Shown here in pieces: positions 1-9,787 of a stretch of DNA of 64,000 nucleotides. Source of the stretch: Cryoendolithus antarcticus (lineage: Eukaryota; Ascomycota; Dothideomycetes; Cladosporiales; Cladosporiaceae). The position numbers and the translations under genes were made by a program. The notes under the pieces were generated by a model. It searched no databases. It was not told the origin of the DNA and was given only the letters and a program-made list of their open reading frames with translations. The stretch's first letter is position 1, and each line of letters begins with the position of its first letter. The stretch covers positions 1-64,000 of the forward strand of contig NAJO01000065.1 of NCBI GenBank assembly GCA_002077065.1, written 5' to 3'.

Positions 1-1
1 C

Positions 2-802
2 CGCTCCCTCCTCCGTCTTTCCCCCTCCCTCCGCGCCCAAACCTTCTCAGTTCTCTCCCGCCCTCCCCCAAACTACCCCGGCCATGTCCCCCTGAACTTC
101 ATCGAACGCGGCGCCCGCGCCATAGGCTCCGCGCTTGGCTCAATAACAGATCCCTATCGCCATGACCTCGTCGCCTCCCTAGCCGAAGCGACATCCTCCC
201 CGTATTTCATAGCGCGGCTGCGGCGGGCGATGCTCTCATCCCCCACCGGCCGGCGCATACTCCGCGACAAACCGCGGATCACGTCGCAGACAATGTCCCT
301 CGAAAAACTGCGGCTGCTGCCTGAAGGGACTGTAGGGAGGGGATATGCGGCTTGGTTGGACAGGGAGGGTGTGACACCCGATACGAGGGATGCAGTGCGC
401 TATATCGACGACCCGGAAGAAGCTTATGTCATGCAACGCTACCGCGAAACGCACGATTTTATCCACGCCATTACTGGACTCCCCGTCATAATCGAAGGCG
501 AGCTGGCGATCAAGGCGTTTGAGTTCGCTAACACTGCGTTGCCTATGACTGGGCTCAGCTTGGCGGCTATTGTGAGGTTGAAGAAGGCGGAGAGGGAGAG
601 GTTCTGGAAGGTGTATGGGCCTTGGGCGATGCGGAATGGACTGAAGAGCGAGGAGTGTATTTGTGTTTACTGGGAGGAGGAGCTGGAGACTGATGCTGGG
701 GTGTTGAGGCAGAGGTTGGGAATTGAGATGCCGCCTGATCTGAGGGAGACGAGGAAGAGGGAACGGGAGGAGAGGAAGAAAGCGAAGAGGGGTGTGGAAT
801 GA
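2..802 (+). CDS. COQ4: Ubiquinone biosynthesis protein COQ4, 5' end outside the window
   Basis: Mitochondrial inner-membrane matrix-side protein that organises the coenzyme Q synthesis complex. The frame is open from base 2 to the stop at 800-802, so the true start lies upstream of the window. The visible N-terminus is rich in Arg, Ser and Leu ([20 protein letters not shown]), as expected for a matrix-targeting peptide. It continues into the COQ4 core with the [12 protein letters not shown] block and the conserved HDFIH metal motif near base 455, followed by the glycine- and glutamate-containing GLPVIIEGE segment. The C-terminal helix is very basic ([14 protein letters not shown]). About 267 residues are visible, close to full length for the family. 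The ATG at base 230 is internal to the conserved domain and is not the start. Confidence 0.9.
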   Translation, partial: RSLLRLSPSLRAQTFSVLSRPPPNYPGHVPLNFIERGARAIGSALGSITDPYRHDLVASLAEATSSPYFIARLRRAMLSSPTGRRILRDKPRITSQTMSLEKLRLLPEGTVGRGYAAWLDREGVTPDTRDAVRYIDDPEEAYVMQRYRETHDFIHAITGLPVIIEGELAIKAFEFANTALPMTGLSLAAIVRLKKAERERFWKVYGPWAMRNGLKSEECICVYWEEELETDAGVLRQRLGIEMPPDLRETRKREREERKKAKRGVE

Positions 803-1002
803 TGCACTTCATTCGCCGGCGCTACCTCTAACCACATCGTCCTTCTCATCGCCTAGACACGCCACCCAGTCTGCCGATCCTACGCCATCTAATGCTTCTC
901 GCCCAGCACACGTGGCATCTACGCACAGCACCTATACGCCAAAAGACGATAGCCCCAATTCTCTCTCGTCACCATAAACTCGCACCCCTCACACTTCCAC
1001 GC

Positions 1003-1514
1003 CTAGGTGCGATGCTCGTGCCCATCGCGCCGCTGCTCCAGCACAAGCTCCACCGCGATATCCGGCGTCGCGTCCAGAAGTGCCGCCCATGCGGGCTCCT
1101 TGCACAACTACGTAGACATGAGCATGCGGGAAGAAGCGCATCATCTCCCGCCTCGGTCTCGCTTGGCGGCAAGTAGTGTAGACCGTAGATGTGGCGAGAT
1201 ATCACAAGGACAGCGGGTGGGTGGTCGTCATGCAGCTCGATGGAACTTTTGACGTTCTCCTATACCCTTGATCAGCACTCTCCTCTTGGTGCTTAAATAC
1301 CTCAAGCAACACCTTTCGTGAAGTCGCCAGTCAATAGCTCACCAAAGTATGCCGATCCGCGACAGAGAATGATACGTTGAGCGAAGATCTCTTCATCCAC
1401 AAACCTGATCTTGACATCGGAAAGCTCCTCGTCGTCGAAGTAACTGCGCAGCACCATCAGCCATATGTCCGCGAAGCTTTGGTGCATCGCGTACGGTTTT
1501 GTCTCAGCAGCCAT
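1003..1514 (-). pseudogene. Decayed BTB/POZ-domain gene
   Basis: The first 70 codons (1302-1514) give a good BTB start: an acidic strand followed by LSDVKIRFVDEEIFAQRIIL and the FGELLTGDF segment. The frame then stops at 1302. Similarity resumes about 50 bp further on in another register (ELHDDHPPAVLVI, HIYGLHYLP) and again in a third register near 1010-1080 (AALLDATPDIAVELVLEQ). An intron could explain the first break only with a weak GTTGCT donor. The second break, between the HIYGLHYLP segment and the tail, has no splice signals I can see. I read this as a BTB protein gene broken by at least one frameshift. A badly modelled three-exon gene is the alternative. BTB domains mediate protein-protein interaction, often in Cul3 ligases; no second domain is visible. 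Confidence 0.55.
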
Positions 1515-1934
1515 TGTGATGATGCGGGTGGATCACGTAGGCTCTGCAGCTGTTGACATTGCGAGGACTTCCTGGCCGAAGTAGAGTAGTTCCTAGAAGG
1601 GCTAGTCGTAAGGCGCGCGGCACGTGCGAACGTGAATGCGTAGTGCAGGTTAGCTTCACCCTACAAATCAATGCACGTTCTCCAATCACCAAATCGCCAA
1701 GTACCTGGAAACAACACTCGCTGCCTTGCTCGTGGTACATATTCTCGTGGTATATTGATACGTCGAAAAGTGGAGTGCTTCTTCCTTTGTACAGCCCCCC
1801 GTGAACGAGCTTCTGACCAATGCATCTTTATACATACCTATGCTCTCTCATATGTTCCCAAACGCCTCCCAATGCACCTCTCCACCTTCATAGACACGCT
1901 GATAGACACACATCAGATCCGTGTCTATGCCCTC

Positions 1935-2379
1935 TTACCAACTCGCCTTCTTCACCCCCGGTATATTTCCCGCAAGAGCGTTCAATCGAAATTGATATCG
2001 CGCCATCCTGAACTCCCTGAACACACCTCTACCTTTCCCTCCCATGATACATCGATTCCGAATTTGCGTAGGTCGGGTATAGCAGTGCATTTGACTGAGT
2101 TGAAGTTGTGCTTGTGCTCGTGTGCGCTGGGGGAGAGAGGTGTTGCGGATGGTGTAGCGGAGGGCTTGGCTAAGAGGGAGAAATCAGCATCGAGCGAGGT
2201 CCAGGGAATGAGATGAATGTATGTAATGTGCTGGGGAGAGGGGAGCGTTCAGAGAGATGGGGAATTGCATACCGTTCGGGCTCATGGGCTTCGAACACTT
2301 TTCGCTTTGTGTGGTCGCGGATGTTCATTATGTTGACGAAGCAACCGAGATCCAGTTTCTTTGCGCGAAATTGAGCCAT
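1935..2379 (-). CDS. MRP2: Mitochondrial small-subunit ribosomal protein uS14m (Mrp2)
   Basis: Component of the mitochondrial 37S ribosomal subunit. Two exons: 2379-2273 and 2169-1935, with a GTATGC...TTAG intron of 103 bp at 2170-2272 (phase 2, splitting an Arg codon). The product is 113 residues, normal for fungal Mrp2. It begins MAQFRAKKLDLGCFVNIMN and continues through the IRDHTKRKVFE block, with the RYTIRNTSLP segment and RPTQIRNRCIMGGKGRGV in exon 2, and ends with the family's GVKKASW tail. The frame is open 22 codons further upstream, but those residues are not conserved and the Met at 2379 matches the family start. It is head-to-head with the gene at 2757, with 377 bp between the start codons. 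A long plus-strand frame over exon 2 is an antisense shadow. Confidence 0.93.
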
Positions 2380-2756
2380 GGTGACGATGTGGTGTAGAGA
2401 CGTCCTGAACCATGTGATGGCATTGCGGATGGAGGTCTCGTTCACGCCAAGCCATACTGAAGAAAGCTCGGGCCATCACATGCCAGTTAACAATTCAATA
2501 CTTTTCTCCCGGATGCGGGCCAGTATGAGTACAATGTCAACACTCCCGGCTTCCCTCGCGCCCTCAGTGGCCTCTGCCTATAGCTAGCTCCAGCTGGAAG
2601 CCACAGAAGACTGCAGATGATGTGAGTGGTCGCCACCTCTCCTTGCCTCTCGTCTGTCCTAAATTTTACCTACTTTCCTCTTGGCCAGCAACACGTATCT
2701 CACAATCGCTGCTCGCCAATCGCCGGTAACAGACTCGTGAGATCCACGAAGACGCA

Positions 2757-4709
2757 ATGGCAGCCATCTTTGCGTCACCAGACATCGCTGCGATCGTTGC
2801 AGCCTTCCCGCCACCCGCTCCCACCCGGGGTCAGGTCACACTACTGCGAAGCGCCTCTGGAGAACGTCTGCTTAACAGCGAAATGATACTGGAACGTCTC
2901 GATCGCCTGCTGAGATCTAGTGAGCACCGCGTGTCTATCAACTCCCTCCCAAGCGCACTCGGGCTGCGCCAGGTAGACATCACGTCACTACTCAGCACCC
3001 ACGAGACACGACTACACTACAGCAACGATCGATCACATCTGATTCCAAGGACAGAGGTGCGACATTTGCTGGTGGACCTGGGTCAAATCTGCCAAAGACA
3101 GTTCGTAGATCTGGCCAAGTGGAGTCAAGATCGTGATGTCTCGCCAGAACTGACCGATGGGTTCGACATGCCGTCGCACGCGGGTGATGACCGTGTTCGC
3201 TATCTGTTTCACCAGCACGTCTTGTTACAGGCAATAGAGACGGTAGCACAGGAGTTCGAACGAGCCCGACCTGAGAAGTGCGACCTCACTCGCCTTCTGC
3301 CCAATCTTCCCAGGTCCATACTTGAACGGATTGCGGCAGGTTTCACTTTGGGTGACTCGATGAGAGCTTCCATCGAGAGCAGCCGAGCCGGCGTCGTTCT
3401 AGTGCCTGCTGAGTGGCACGAGCACATGCAACAGCGCAAGCGCGACCTGGTGCGGGCAAGACTTGAGCGTGTCGTCAAGGCATTGACACAGGCCGGATTT
3501 GCCACAGTAGATGAGGAAGATGAGAGAGAAGACGATGACGAAATTGTTCACAGGCTGTCAACAAACGAAGATGCCCGTGTCGCTCTCCGCCTGACCACTT
3601 TTCGAACGACCGAGCATCTTGTCGTAATGCGGCAGGATTTGCTGAACGAAGCTACTCGCTTGATCACTGCGAGCGTGAAAACGCTGATAAATGAGCAGTG
3701 GGCGTCGAAAGAGGTAGAGCCCTCGAGCAGGATCAGTATTTTGAGTATTATGACTACCATGGAACGCCTGAAGATGCTGAGCGAATATCACGCGATCGAC
3801 ACGAATTCGGAGATAGCACAGGAATTCGGCGCAAATCATGGTCATGAGTACAGTGTCGAGATCACTCGTGACCTCTGCACGATCATACTTGAAAGCCCAC
3901 AACGCAAAGCGTTGGTCGATAAAACAGCGACGTCTATCATTGATACGCTCATGCGAGAGGAGCAAGCAACATTCTCGACGATCGCCCAAGACACCATACT
4001 CAGCCCACTACAATTACACGAGACAGGCCTGACCTACATCCAAGACGAGACGCTGCGCGATCGCAATGGTACCCTCGCACTGCAACTCATACTCAAGGAC
4101 CACGTCCGCCCAGCCCTGGCCCAGATCAAAGAACGTTGTCTGTGTCACGATCGGCGTCGTGTGAAAGATCTTCAGCCCTTTTCATCGGCGATTGCGGATG
4201 GGAGTATAACGCTGGACAGCCTCAATGCCACGGTCAAGACATTGCAGAAGAAGCAGTCCATCCCCTCTCCCACCACGAAGCAACTGCACGATGTACAGGT
4301 CCAGGTACTTCAGAAAGCAAACAAAGCGCTCACCCCGAACAAGTCTCGCGACTCCGACATCCTGCAACACTTTCTATGGGTACAATTCGCGCACCACGTC
4401 GCGTACTTCACTCCCGAGCGGCAGCCCGCCCTGTTCGTCAGCGGAGGCAAAGACACGACGCGGATGATCAAGGCTCTCAAGGCATTAGCGCCAGACTCGG
4501 AGGGAGTGAGAAGAGGCGAGTCATTCTGTGAGGGGCTGAAGAAAGGCACTGCGGGAACGATGGAGGGGTACGTGGTGTATGGGGTTGCCCAGAGAAACGT
4601 GGAGGAGATCATGTCGCTTTGGGGATATGATGTCAGTTGTCAAGGCTGCAAGATGCCGAAGACAAAGTGTGTATGTAATCGTGGGCCTTGTATTGGTCCG
4701 AGAGATTAA
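2757..4709 (+). CDS. Helical protein resembling UFL1 (UFM1 E3 ligase), uncertain
   Basis: Single-exon gene of 650 residues. Residues about 40-130 are predicted to be helical with winged-helix-like spacing (RVSINSLPSALGLRQVDITS, then LIPRTEVRHLLVDL), and their order resembles the N-terminal partial winged helices of UFL1. A C-terminal stretch (QHFLWVQFAHHVAYFTPERQ, then TRMIKALKALAP) is also reminiscent of the UFL1 tail. UFL1 works with DDRGK1 and CDK5RAP3 to attach UFM1 to ER-bound ribosomes. The last 25 residues form a cysteine cluster (CQGCKMPKTKC then CNRGPC) that looks metal-binding and that I do not know from UFL1. The middle is acidic (EEDEREDDDE near residue 250). The fold assignment is by eye and weak; an unrelated fungal helical protein is the alternative. 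The ATG at 2757 follows closely on the divergent MRP2 promoter. Confidence 0.4.
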   Translation: MAAIFASPDIAAIVAAFPPPAPTRGQVTLLRSASGERLLNSEMILERLDRLLRSSEHRVSINSLPSALGLRQVDITSLLSTHETRLHYSNDRSHLIPRTEVRHLLVDLGQICQRQFVDLAKWSQDRDVSPELTDGFDMPSHAGDDRVRYLFHQHVLLQAIETVAQEFERARPEKCDLTRLLPNLPRSILERIAAGFTLGDSMRASIESSRAGVVLVPAEWHEHMQQRKRDLVRARLERVVKALTQAGFATVDEEDEREDDDEIVHRLSTNEDARVALRLTTFRTTEHLVVMRQDLLNEATRLITASVKTLINEQWASKEVEPSSRISILSIMTTMERLKMLSEYHAIDTNSEIAQEFGANHGHEYSVEITRDLCTIILESPQRKALVDKTATSIIDTLMREEQATFSTIAQDTILSPLQLHETGLTYIQDETLRDRNGTLALQLILKDHVRPALAQIKERCLCHDRRRVKDLQPFSSAIADGSITLDSLNATVKTLQKKQSIPSPTTKQLHDVQVQVLQKANKALTPNKSRDSDILQHFLWVQFAHHVAYFTPERQPALFVSGGKDTTRMIKALKALAPDSEGVRRGESFCEGLKKGTAGTMEGYVVYGVAQRNVEEIMSLWGYDVSCQGCKMPKTKCVCNRGPCIGPRD

Positions 4710-5136
4710 GTACTTCGATTGTATCTCGAAGAATGAGCCGCATATAGAGTTTGTCTTCGAGCGGTCGTTGGCTGTGATTTCGTGCGCAATCGGGTTCTCT
4801 CACTACTCGACTTCATCTCGCCCTTTGCCTACTGGCTGTTGCGTGCTACTGTTGTTGCAGCCCCATCCATGATTTCCATCATCAACATATCGGTGACACG
4901 AGCAGCAGTTCAATGTCTTCACATCCGACGAAATCGCGGGATCCAATGATCGATAACGTAGTCACATGAACACCCTACCGGTTTCATCTCAATCATCACA
5001 GCCTGCACACTCGCATCAGGTACAGTCTGCTGGCATTTGGTGCCGCAAAGGCTTCGAATAGACCTTAATACACCATCCTCTCAGACTGTACGACTTGATG
5101 TAGCCGACGTCCGCCACACGTCCAATCTTATATCAA

Positions 5137-6576
5137 ATGTCAACATCCACAACCAGCCAGTCCTCCCGCGCCAGCTCAATACAACCCGACATTGACTTTC
5201 CCGCCCACCATCTCCGCCCAGAAGACGCCTACACCTCCCCGCCCCGCCACCACAAAGCCCGCTCCCGTAGTCCCCTAGGCCGAAGCGACACAATCACAGC
5301 ATCCTCGTCCCATCCAAACCGAATCTCATCTCACGCCGACCGGCCTCGAAAACGCCGCCCTCGCTCCTCCTCTCGACGCCGCCATCTCCGCCCGCCCAAA
5401 CACCCTCGCCCCTGGAAAAAGCTCCTCTGGGTCAAGCAATCTTACCCGGACAATTACACCGACGAAGCCACGTTTCTGGATGCCTTGCAAAGGAATCCGA
5501 GATTGCAGCCTTATGAGTTCTGGACGCTTGTGGGGGATTCAACTGTGATTGTGCAGCATGTATGTTCAGTGGTGGTGTTTGTGTGCTGTTTCGTGGGGAT
5601 TTATCGGGGAAGGGTGAGTCCTAATGTTCTTGTGGGATGGGCGAGTGCGGGAACTGTAGGGGGTTGGGGGGTTGGGGAGTGGTGGGAGAGTAGTGCTCGA
5701 GGGAAGGAAGGCGGTGCGAGTCCGGCTATTGGACTGGGACTTGTAGGCGACTTTGCCACCAACGGTGCTATGAACCAGGACGATCTATCTCCCACCCTGG
5801 ACGCGCTACCCGGGACCTCGACAGCTCCCCCATCACGCACCCACTCCCGCCACCCCTCCACCACCTCGCCCACCCTCTCGCCCGATACTTCACTTCCAAG
5901 CCCTGACTACTCCACCTGGACGCCTCCGCCCACACACCCCCGCCTCCAAACCCTCAGATCCGCCACTCTAATCTACTTCTCCCTCCTCGGCCTCTCTCCG
6001 CTCCTCAAATCCCTCACCCTCTCAACCTCCAGCGACAGCATCTGGGCTCTGGCAGCCTGGCTCATAACCCTGAACGTCTTTACATTCGACTACTCGTCCC
6101 CCTCCCCGACGCCAGTGCACCACAGCTTGGACTTAGAAGGACCAGCTGGCGCAGCAGGAGAGGGGAAGACCTACCCCGCCAGCTTGTCGACGAACGCAGC
6201 GCTCATGGCCTCCACAGTCCTTGCCTCCCGCCTCCCCTCCACAACCCACGTCTTCAGCCTCACCCTCTTCAGCATCTCAATTTTCGGCCTCTTCCCCGTC
6301 TTCCGCCGTAGTCTGCGCACGCACTCCCCAAAACTGCATAATTACCTCACTCTCCTGCTGGTCCTCACAGCTTCCGCTAGTCTGGGCCTGGTGGTAGGCG
6401 GCGAAACCAGCGGCTGGGGGAGCGCGGTTGGGGGTATGGTGTTAGGCAGTGTCTGTGTGGCGGGGGCTATGGGCGGCGCGGGGTGGTGGCTGATTGGCCT
6501 GCAGAGGTTTAAGAATGAGATCAGGGGACCGTGGGACCCTGCTAGGCCGAGGATTGGGAGGGGGGCTTGGGAGTGA
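5137..6576 (+). CDS. GPI2: GPI-GlcNAc transferase subunit GPI2 (PIG-C)
   Basis: Membrane subunit of the ER complex that transfers GlcNAc to phosphatidylinositol, the first step of GPI-anchor synthesis. Single exon of 479 residues. After a Ser/Arg/Pro-rich cytosolic N-terminus of about 90 residues comes the family signature PWKKLLWVKQSYPDNYTDE and then FLDALQRNP...YEFW. Several hydrophobic membrane segments follow: VCSVVVFVCCFVGIY near residue 150, then four or more between residue 265 and 460. The linker around residues 215-270 is a Ser/Thr/Pro-rich insertion, as in other filamentous fungi. The C-terminus (GLQRFKNEIRGPWDPARP) is also typical of PIG-C. No intron is needed. Confidence 0.88.
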   Translation: MSTSTTSQSSRASSIQPDIDFPAHHLRPEDAYTSPPRHHKARSRSPLGRSDTITASSSHPNRISSHADRPRKRRPRSSSRRRHLRPPKHPRPWKKLLWVKQSYPDNYTDEATFLDALQRNPRLQPYEFWTLVGDSTVIVQHVCSVVVFVCCFVGIYRGRVSPNVLVGWASAGTVGGWGVGEWWESSARGKEGGASPAIGLGLVGDFATNGAMNQDDLSPTLDALPGTSTAPPSRTHSRHPSTTSPTLSPDTSLPSPDYSTWTPPPTHPRLQTLRSATLIYFSLLGLSPLLKSLTLSTSSDSIWALAAWLITLNVFTFDYSSPSPTPVHHSLDLEGPAGAAGEGKTYPASLSTNAALMASTVLASRLPSTTHVFSLTLFSISIFGLFPVFRRSLRTHSPKLHNYLTLLLVLTASASLGLVVGGETSGWGSAVGGMVLGSVCVAGAMGGAGWWLIGLQRFKNEIRGPWDPARPRIGRGAWE

Positions 6577-7117
6577 TGGGATATGTACGGCACTATAGCG
6601 CCCATAATTTGGACATGATGGTGTGTATGTTTCGACGGTCTCTGCATTTGTATCGCATTACATTACTCGGTACACCGTTCGCTATCGATGTTGTTTTGCC
6701 GCCCTTTGATCCAACGCCTTCGCTAGAATGCAGCGCTATGCCAGTACCCCATACGAGATATCGCTATGCATGAATAGCACAGTGCCTCCGACCAGTCCTC
6801 CTCCGTGTCTATCTTGTCCCTGGTCTCTAATCGTAGATGTTGCGAAGTCAATGTGATCAACCTCGGCATCGAGTGGCGGACACCAGTGAAGGCGACCCAA
6901 CGCGCTGTAAGACAACAGGCGTCGCAAGTGCCGTCACGCAGTCATCCTCGGATGATTTGTCGCTGTCTACGGAATCCTGGACACACCGTATCCAGTTCGC
7001 AGACCACTCACAGCTCTCACTCTCACCATCATCATACTCACTCATCACATCCAGCGTAGCACACACCTCCTCACGCCCCCAATGCCACCCGCACACAGCT
7101 TTCCGTCGTCGAGACAC
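6577..7117. other. Convergent intergenic region
   Basis: The 541 bp between the 3' ends of GPI2 and the coiled-coil gene on the other strand. Short frames on both strands have no recognisable protein pattern; it is presumably the two 3' untranslated regions. Confidence 0.5.
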
Positions 7118-9787
7118 CTAGTCCCCACCCACGCGACTCCTTCGACTACTCCTCTCCTCCTCCTCCTCAAGCACATCACTCAACCTAGTAGGATGATGAT
7201 GTCTCCCCGCGCTCAACCCTCCCCTCCCATCGCCCCGTCCGAGTTCCTCCCACCCCTCATAACCATCGCCCTCGTAATCCGGACTCTCGACTTGCTGTTG
7301 CTGAGCACCCGCACTGCTCCCAGAAGCTGTCGGCCGGTAGCCTTGCATCGCCTCACCTGCTGTGGCAGCTACGCGAGGAGCTTCGGGAGCAGGGAGCATG
7401 GTCGTGGCGGCAGCTGGGACTTGACCGCGGCTGAAGCGGCTATTGGGTGGCGCAGGGTCAGAGGAGTCTGATGAGCGGCCTGCGGCGCGGCGGTAGAGGA
7501 TTGGCTGGCCGTGGGCGTCGCGTTGAATCGTGCCGGAGCTGTCGATGATGTATTCTTCTGCTAAGCCTTCGGAGGCTTCGGAGCTCAGTGCTGGGCTTGG
7601 AGCAGACAGCGGTGGACGGAGGGAGGAGGAGGGCTGTTGTTGTGGTTGGAGATTTGGGGCCGAGGGATTAGGGGAGTGCAGGAAAGTTTGTTGGGGTGGG
7701 TGGGCGTAGAAGGATTGCGTTGTTTGAGTGCCTGAGGGGGAGGTGGTGGTGCGGACGGTGGTTGTTGTTGTCGTGGTTGATTGCTGATTTTGGGGTTGGG
7801 AGGAATTCGGGCGAATTGCTGTCTGTACCGATGCTGCCGACTTCGCACCAGATCTCGGCGAGCTCAAGGGAAATGAGGACGATTGCGGGGCGTAGGTACC
7901 TGCTGCTAGGGATTGAACGCCGGGCTCGTGGTGTAGGGCGGGTTTGGAGGTCTCGGTGAAGGGGTCCGTGTTCGTGGGCGAGGCATCTTCGTCTTGCTGC
8001 TGGTAGTAAGCTTCTGCCTCCTCATCGCCCGGAGAACGAATTACCGCAGCACCAGCTGTCGTGATACCAGGTGTGCTGCCGTACTGTTGCCGTGGCAAGC
8101 CGTCTCGAGTCGTGGGTCGCTGGCTCGCGCTGCCTGTTCTGCTCGGCCCACCAGCGTACGGCACGACTTGTACGCCGCTGACATATGTGACCCGTCCTTC
8201 CTTCAGACTGCTCGCCAAGTTAAGGCTCTCCTCGTTCCTCCGCCCAAGCTCTTCCCACGCCCGGCGAGCCTCCTCTTTGCTGATCATCAGCTCTCGTCTC
8301 ATCTCAGCGACCTCTCGTCTTGCATTCTCGGCAGCAATATCACTATCGCCTCGCGTCTTCGTCGCCTTCTGCCGCTCGGATCGCTCGAGCTGAAGTTGTG
8401 CCTCGAGCCCTGCTCTCACCTCAGCGGCCCTTTCATTCTCTGCTCTCGTCTCGAAGAACCATCGCTGGAACTTCCTCTCACTACTCGCTCGTAGTCGTTG
8501 AAGCTCAACGACAGCGTGGAAGAGATTGGCGCCCGCTGCTGACAAGTCGGTGATCTGCCGTGACATCGCCGAGGCTGATGGGACTGATCGCTGGATCTCC
8601 TCTGCGTCCATTTCCAGCTTCCGCAGCCAGTATGAAGTTAGTCCCTCCCAGTGCGAGGAAAGCTGCTCCCATCTTTCGAACGCGTGCGGGAAAGATGAGT
8701 TTCGAGGCTGTTGTGACGTTTCAGCAGCAGGCGCCGCTTGTGCCTGACTCGAAGACGATGCCGCACCACCCTGCTGCTGTTGTGACGACGAAGCGATCGG
8801 CTGTCTCGGCGCGGCAGCCGCACTCTGTGTCCTCGGTCTCGCGGATGAAGCCGCCTGCACCGGCCTCGGCTGGTCTTGGGACACACTAGCGCTCGCCGCC
8901 CGCCGACTCGGACCCGCAGACACATACCCCGAGTCTCCTGTCGTAGTAGCCATACGCCCAGTAGGAATCCCATAGACATCCCCACTAGGCACCTGACCAC
9001 TCCCGCTCAGCCGACTACCAGCTTGCTCCTCAGTCTGCCGTGCCCGGCGATCTCCACTTCTCCGTCTCTCCTCCACTCTGCCCTTCTCTTCAAGTCTTCG
9101 CTTCTCTTCGATCTGCCTTGCCTCCTCCCTGGCCTCACCCTGCCGTCTAGCTTCCCGCTCTTGCCGTTCTCTCATAACATCTCTCGGCGTCTTCAATCCA
9201 GTAGGTGTACCAGTCGGTACAGGCACCGGCCCTGCCGTCCGAGCGCCTCCATTAGAAGCTCGTCCACCCCCGAGCTCCGACATCTGGGCTGCTTCCTCCT
9301 CCTCGTCCGCAGTAAAGACTTGAGGTTTGCGCAGGGCTTCCTCAAGAGCGTAGAGGATTGCCGAATGTGTGCGATTTGATATACGAAGTGCAGGATGAGG
9401 GGTGAAGTCGAGTGGTCTGGCTGATGCAGCGCGGCGTTGAGGTGGTGAAGCTGGTCTCGCTTGCCTTCGCTCTGTAGTTGTAGTTGGTTTAGCGGAACTC
9501 GGTCTCGGCTGTTGGAGATCCTCTAGCGCAGGGGTACGTCTCGGAGTCTGAGCACTTCCAGACGAAGATGATGGCCGTGATGCTTCTGAGAGCTGGCGAC
9601 GATACCACGCCGAGGCCTGCTCCTGACGCTGGCGAAGTAATGGGGTCGTAAGCACGTCGTGGGACTCGTTTCGGTCGTTAAAGCCGGTCGTGCGTGGGCG
9701 CGACACGGTGGGTTGTCGCAAGTGGTATGAATGGTGATGTGTTGAACTGATCGACTGATAGTGCTGTGGAGACAATTCTCCAAGCAA
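7118..9787 (-). CDS. Large low-complexity coiled-coil protein, unknown function
   Basis: Open frame of 889 codons on the minus strand. The first codon of the frame (9785-9787) is TTG, so the true start lies in an upstream exon. A CTCCACAG acceptor just downstream of that TTG and a GTGACC donor about 60 bp upstream would join it in phase to a frame reaching past 9990, where I could not find a convincing ATG. Residues about 130-175 hold the only conserved-looking block (HPALRISNRTHSAILYALEE, then an EEEEAAQMSEL acidic stretch). About residues 200-245 are an Arg/Glu-rich helix, and a second long coiled coil spans about 380-520. The rest is Ser/Gln/Pro/Thr-rich, with the C-terminal third probably disordered. 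I do not recognise the family. Such organisation suits a cytoskeletal or scaffold protein, which is inference. Confidence 0.7.
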   Translation of the reverse strand: MLGELSPQHYQSISSTHHHSYHLRQPTVSRPRTTGFNDRNESHDVLTTPLLRQRQEQASAWYRRQLSEASRPSSSSGSAQTPRRTPALEDLQQPRPSSAKPTTTTERRQARPASPPQRRAASARPLDFTPHPALRISNRTHSAILYALEEALRKPQVFTADEEEEAAQMSELGGGRASNGGARTAGPVPVPTGTPTGLKTPRDVMRERQEREARRQGEAREEARQIEEKRRLEEKGRVEERRRSGDRRARQTEEQAGSRLSGSGQVPSGDVYGIPTGRMATTTGDSGYVSAGPSRRAASASVSQDQPRPVQAASSARPRTQSAAAAPRQPIASSSQQQQGGAASSSSQAQAAPAAETSQQPRNSSFPHAFERWEQLSSHWEGLTSYWLRKLEMDAEEIQRSVPSASAMSRQITDLSAAGANLFHAVVELQRLRASSERKFQRWFFETRAENERAAEVRAGLEAQLQLERSERQKATKTRGDSDIAAENARREVAEMRRELMISKEEARRAWEELGRRNEESLNLASSLKEGRVTYVSGVQVVPYAGGPSRTGSASQRPTTRDGLPRQQYGSTPGITTAGAAVIRSPGDEEAEAYYQQQDEDASPTNTDPFTETSKPALHHEPGVQSLAAGTYAPQSSSFPLSSPRSGAKSAASVQTAIRPNSSQPQNQQSTTTTTTTVRTTTSPSGTQTTQSFYAHPPQQTFLHSPNPSAPNLQPQQQPSSSLRPPLSAPSPALSSEASEGLAEEYIIDSSGTIQRDAHGQPILYRRAAGRSSDSSDPAPPNSRFSRGQVPAAATTMLPAPEAPRVAATAGEAMQGYRPTASGSSAGAQQQQVESPDYEGDGYEGWEELGRGDGRGGLSAGRHHHPTRLSDVLEEEEERSSRRSRVGGD

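Noticed and set aside
1671..2216. Plus-strand frame of 181 codons
   Set aside because: It lies antisense over exon 2 of MRP2 and has no protein-like pattern.
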